From the NCBI GenBank assembly GCA_007922225.1, contig ML680053.1:6068164-6132163 (forward strand): DNA of 64,000 bases, read 5' to 3'. The notes under the pieces were generated by a model, which had not been told where the DNA came from, searched no databases, and saw only the letters and a list, made by a program, of their open reading frames with translations. Below are positions 60,581-64,000 of the stretch, piece after piece. Origin of the DNA: Emydura subglobosa. Lineage: Eukaryota > Chordata > Testudines > Chelidae. Position 1 is the stretch's first letter, and each line of letters starts with the position of its first letter. The position numbers and the translations under genes are program-made.

Positions 60581-62169
60581 CTGAAAAGGAGGAGGGAGTG
60601 TGATCAGTACCATGAACCTATGTGCTGCCCTACAAAGAACAGGCAAAGCTCCTGCTGATTTAGCTGGCTCTCAGGACCCCACTGACTCCACTAGGAGTTT
60701 TGCTTGTGTAAGGAGTGCAGGTTTGGCTCAATAACTTTGATCAAGTGATTTTTAGCCTGTATTTTAAACATGCCTTCTAAGTTTATCACCTCCATTCTGC
60801 TCCTTATTTACATTCACTGCTATCTCCTCAAATCTATTTCAATGACTCTGTCTCTGTCCTGCACCGCTGAACAGAAGCTTCTCTGTGCCACCAGTTTCAG
60901 CTATTTCCTTTGGTCCTGTTCTTATCCTTTTGTACTATGGCAAGTCTCTGATTATTTTTTTCTTATTTTAAAAAAAGAAGATTAGGGCAAGTGAAGGGAG
61001 CCAGACTGGCAGCCTCAGAGAATGAAGTCCACTGTCTATATACAAGAGTGCCTCAGTCCTTATCTGGAGGGGCCAATACAAACAGGTGAGAAATTAGCTC
61101 AGTCTCCATCTCTATTCATTCCTTGGCTTCTCCCATGAGACAGTCAAACACAGGTGTCAGGTGGAGTGATTGCTGGGGTGGGGAAACTTGTCCATTAGAT
61201 GACAGATTGAGAACAACTCTTCAACACACAGGCCTCTGAGCAGCTACTGGGTCTTGTCAGAGAATGAGTTGGGTTTTATTTGATCTATGAATAGGAAAAG
61301 CAGAAATCATGTGGCTGGACCTCTCCAGAAGAGTACTCAAGTAGGGGGTGGTCATGCTGAAATTATCTCTTCCTGGCTAGCACGACAAAGAGGGACCACA
61401 CACCACCAGCTCCATCTATCAGGGCATTGCCCAAGCAGTTCCCTCAGCCCAGAGAATGAGCTAAAAACAGGGATATAGGAAGGGGAATATACCCTGGGGA
61501 GGAGAGCTTCTTAAGGCAGGATTTTCCCAATTGTAAGCTGGGAGTGGAGAGCAATGGGAAACCAAAGTGGCACAATTCCCTTGCACCTACCCAGAGATAC
61601 TACATCAATGCGGTCATATAAGCAGACAGGGAGAAGAAGGAGTAAGACCCCTGTCTACACTCCAAAAATAAGCAGTGATAAATGGGGGTTAAGCCACCCC
61701 ACTCCTGCCCACAAAAGCATGACAGCAACAGGAGACTATGATGACAGAATGTCTCCCACCCTCAAAGATCCAAGAACAGGCAAAAGTGTCCCAGCAGCAC
61801 TATCCACCAACGCAGAGCCCTGAGAGAGGCCATGGAGTTGTTGCTAATACCATACCCATCACCATGGTATCTGAGCCCCTTCCAATGACAGAGCAAATCA
61901 CTCACCCAGATGCGTCTTCCCCCATTAGTTCACACCATCAGACCCAAATTCATTTACGTTCCATGGGACACCAAACACAAACGGGCCAAATTCGGCTCTG
62001 GTGCAAGTGGCTGCTGTTTCACTGAAGTCAGTGGTATGGTGGCTGCTTGCATCTAAGGGATGGAGTTGGCCCCTAATTTTTAAGGATGTGTTTTTTTTAA
62101 CCAACGTAAATATTTAGAATAGTGTGGCCGTTAGTAGATCACAGCCAGTCTAAAGCCTTTCATAGTATG

Positions 62170-62275
62170 TTATAAAAGTTACACAGTACTTTTAGTACTA
62201 CTATAGAACTATAGTACTACTATAGAAGTAGTACCTCTATGGTTAGAGGCTACTAAAGGCCATACTAAAAGACCG
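62170..62275. repeat. AT-rich short tandem/palindromic patch
   Basis: The phrase 'tagtactactatagaa' occurs twice in succession, followed by gtagtacctctatggttaga. The unit is partly self-complementary. Confidence 0.6.
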
Positions 62276-63501
62276 TAGCCAGACTAAAAAAAGGGAGCAA
62301 AAATGTTATCTTGCCATCCTCTCTACCTTGTGGGCCTCAACCAAAGAGTGTGCTGAGTTCCCTCTGTATTCAAGGTCTAACTAGGTTAGGGTTTTCCCAT
62401 TCCCAGGCTGGGAGTATGGTGGGAGGGAGAATCTGGCCCACAGTCATGTCACACTACCATTCATAGAATGATTCACGCCTGGAGAGCCGGGCACAGCTTC
62501 CATTTACACTCCAGCACCCTGGTAATTAATTAGCTTGTTGTGAAAGGAGAGGGGGTGGGGAAAGAATAAATTCCGTTTTCTTGAGTTTGGCATAGACCAG
62601 TTAAACCTTTCCCAAGTGACTTTAGGAGCACAGGATTTGGGTCTGCGTTGATTTTTTTTATAGCTGGAATTGAAATGAAGTGCTCTGAATATAGAGTAAC
62701 TTCCTTTGCTCATTAGTTGTTGTTTTGTCTGCAATGAGACAGGAACTCAAGCATTTTGGTTGCTAAGTTTCACTGTACGTCCTGTAAGGACATTTATGTG
62801 TCTCCTACTTGAAAACATTATGGAACTTCATACATCAGCTGAGTCCCAACGGTTATCCTTATGCCACCTGTGCACAAGGGACATTATTTGGTGTCTCTCC
62901 CATGTAGGAAGCACATCACTGATCACTGTCCCCAACGGTACGTTTCATAACAGCACAAGTGCTTTTTATATTGACACCAGTATTCCCGCACACAGAGTGC
63001 AACCCTAACAGTAGAGATGAACTCAGGTCCATCCCCGCTGCCAAAACTTCTGGGGAGTTGATATCTGAAGCTGACAGTTCAGACCTGGAGTATTAACAAC
63101 CTCAGGGCAAGGACAGTGGTACATATTAAACTCACATATAAAAACACGAGATGTTGGTCTGATACAGCCCCGTCCTCCTCTTACTATGGAGCTAGTCAGG
63201 AGTAATTTCACTGAGGTCTAAGGGGCTGTAAAACTGGTGCGAGTGAGAAGAGAACCAGGACCATACATTAGAGAAAGAGTACATGCAATAAAGTGGTCCC
63301 TATTTCACCTAACTTCTAAGAGTGCTGTGATTGATCCTAAGTGAATGACGTTCAGCCCCGTGCAGAGCCAGCAAAATGCTCATATACCACAAATCCCACT
63401 AACACGCTCAATATAAACCTCACAAAGGCTTTCATCCCCAGTTTACCTCCCGGCCCCCCAGGTCTCCCACAAACAGCCCTCCAGCCAACAGCCGTCCTCA
63501 C

Positions 63502-63891
63502 TAAGACGTTGCCTACACGTGTGGCAGTGTGCAGGATATGTGGAGCACATGCCGCAACGAAAAGGAGGCGGCGTCCACACGCACTGTGGTGTGGAGCTAC
63601 CCAAGGCAGTGAAAGGCCTTTACCAGCTGCCTCCCCCCTGCTGGAGCCTTTCTCCACTTCCGGAGCGTTTCACAGCAGAGGGGAAAGGCTCCAGCCTTGG
63701 GACACTACACGGCTAAACAGTGTGACATAGAAGGCACCGCTCGGGTGTGAAGAGAGCCATGTAGGGTACACACCATAAGGGTCAGGCATGTAGAGAACTC
63801 TCCTCTGCTCTCCTAAGCCGTGCCTTGCTCTCCACACTGCTATTTATACCAGGCTAGCTGGGCCCGCCACTGGAAGTGTAGACCTAGCCTA
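63502..63891. mobile_element. MITE-like element, 390 bp
   Basis: Begins taagacgttgcctacacgtg and ends ggaagtgtagacctagcct. Interior GC-rich with gtccacacgcactgtggtgt. Likely a different subfamily from the others. Confidence 0.55.
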
Positions 63892-64000
63892 ATTCTCCAG
63901 CTTCACGCCCAGCTCCCTCCAGCCCCTCGTCAGCAATTCCAGACTCCCTCTACCCCCTAAATCCAGCGTCCCCAGACACCTTGAGGCACTCCACCAACCA

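Larger units (their letters stand above)
60581..64000 (-). other. TENM4: TENM4 intron, partial (upstream of first exon in window)
   Basis: Intronic sequence running off the right edge. I searched it for the YD-repeat exon expected upstream and found none. It holds an AT-rich repeat at about 62170-62275 and a MITE at 63502-63891. Otherwise I see nothing. Confidence 0.7.

Noticed and set aside
60581..64000. A seventh TENM4 exon
   Set aside because: Searched for the expected YD-repeat segment ending in a codon split before YDSFG. None is present.
1..64000. CRISPR arrays, bacterial operons, tRNA or rRNA genes
   Set aside because: None seen. Regular spaced repeats here are microsatellites or the degenerate minisatellite, and the tRNA-like parts belong to SINE relics.

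Overview
The window is vertebrate nuclear DNA, most likely from a turtle or possibly a crocodilian. It has spliced exons with long introns, many CR1 LINE fragments with sauropsid-type 3' tails, MIR/CORE-like SINE relics, and many short inverted-repeat (MITE-like) elements of the 'gtctacac' type. There are no prokaryotic operons, CRISPR arrays or phage genes. A 400-base run of N (23140-23539) marks an assembly gap.

The only gene I can support is the 3' end of a teneurin on the minus strand, best matched to TENM4 (ODZ4). Six consecutive exons are read from right to left: 60580-60408, 55839-55604, 48065-47769, 46225-44611, 39253-39111 and 30609-29851 (stop at 29853-29851). All junctions use GT-AG and the reading frame is continuous across all five. 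Together they encode about 1,073 C-terminal residues of a roughly 2,770-residue protein: the later YD-repeat barrel, the Rhs-type core, the toxin-like C-terminal domain and the TCAP-4 peptide region. The 5' exons lie beyond the right edge. The 3' UTR probably runs from 29850 to about 24030, where an AATAAA signal is followed by U/GU-rich sequence.

Layout: 1-23139 is intergenic DNA downstream of the gene. It is filled with repeats: a well-preserved 5'-truncated CR1 at 722-1848, an older CR1 at 5590-6221, an LTR-like element with a TATA box and a degenerate minisatellite at 12540-13500, several MITEs, SINE relics and microsatellites. Positions 23140-23539 are the gap. Positions 23540-30609 hold the 3' UTR and terminal exon. 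Positions 30610-64000 alternate introns and TENM4 exons, with further CR1, SINE and MITE insertions in the introns.

I found no undescribed multi-gene system. The most useful observations are the complete six-exon TENM4 C-terminus (including a 143-bp exon hidden by its small size), a His in the TCAP-4 peptide, a likely CR1 relic inside the 3' UTR, a MITE nested inside a SINE, and a set of short palindromic elements.
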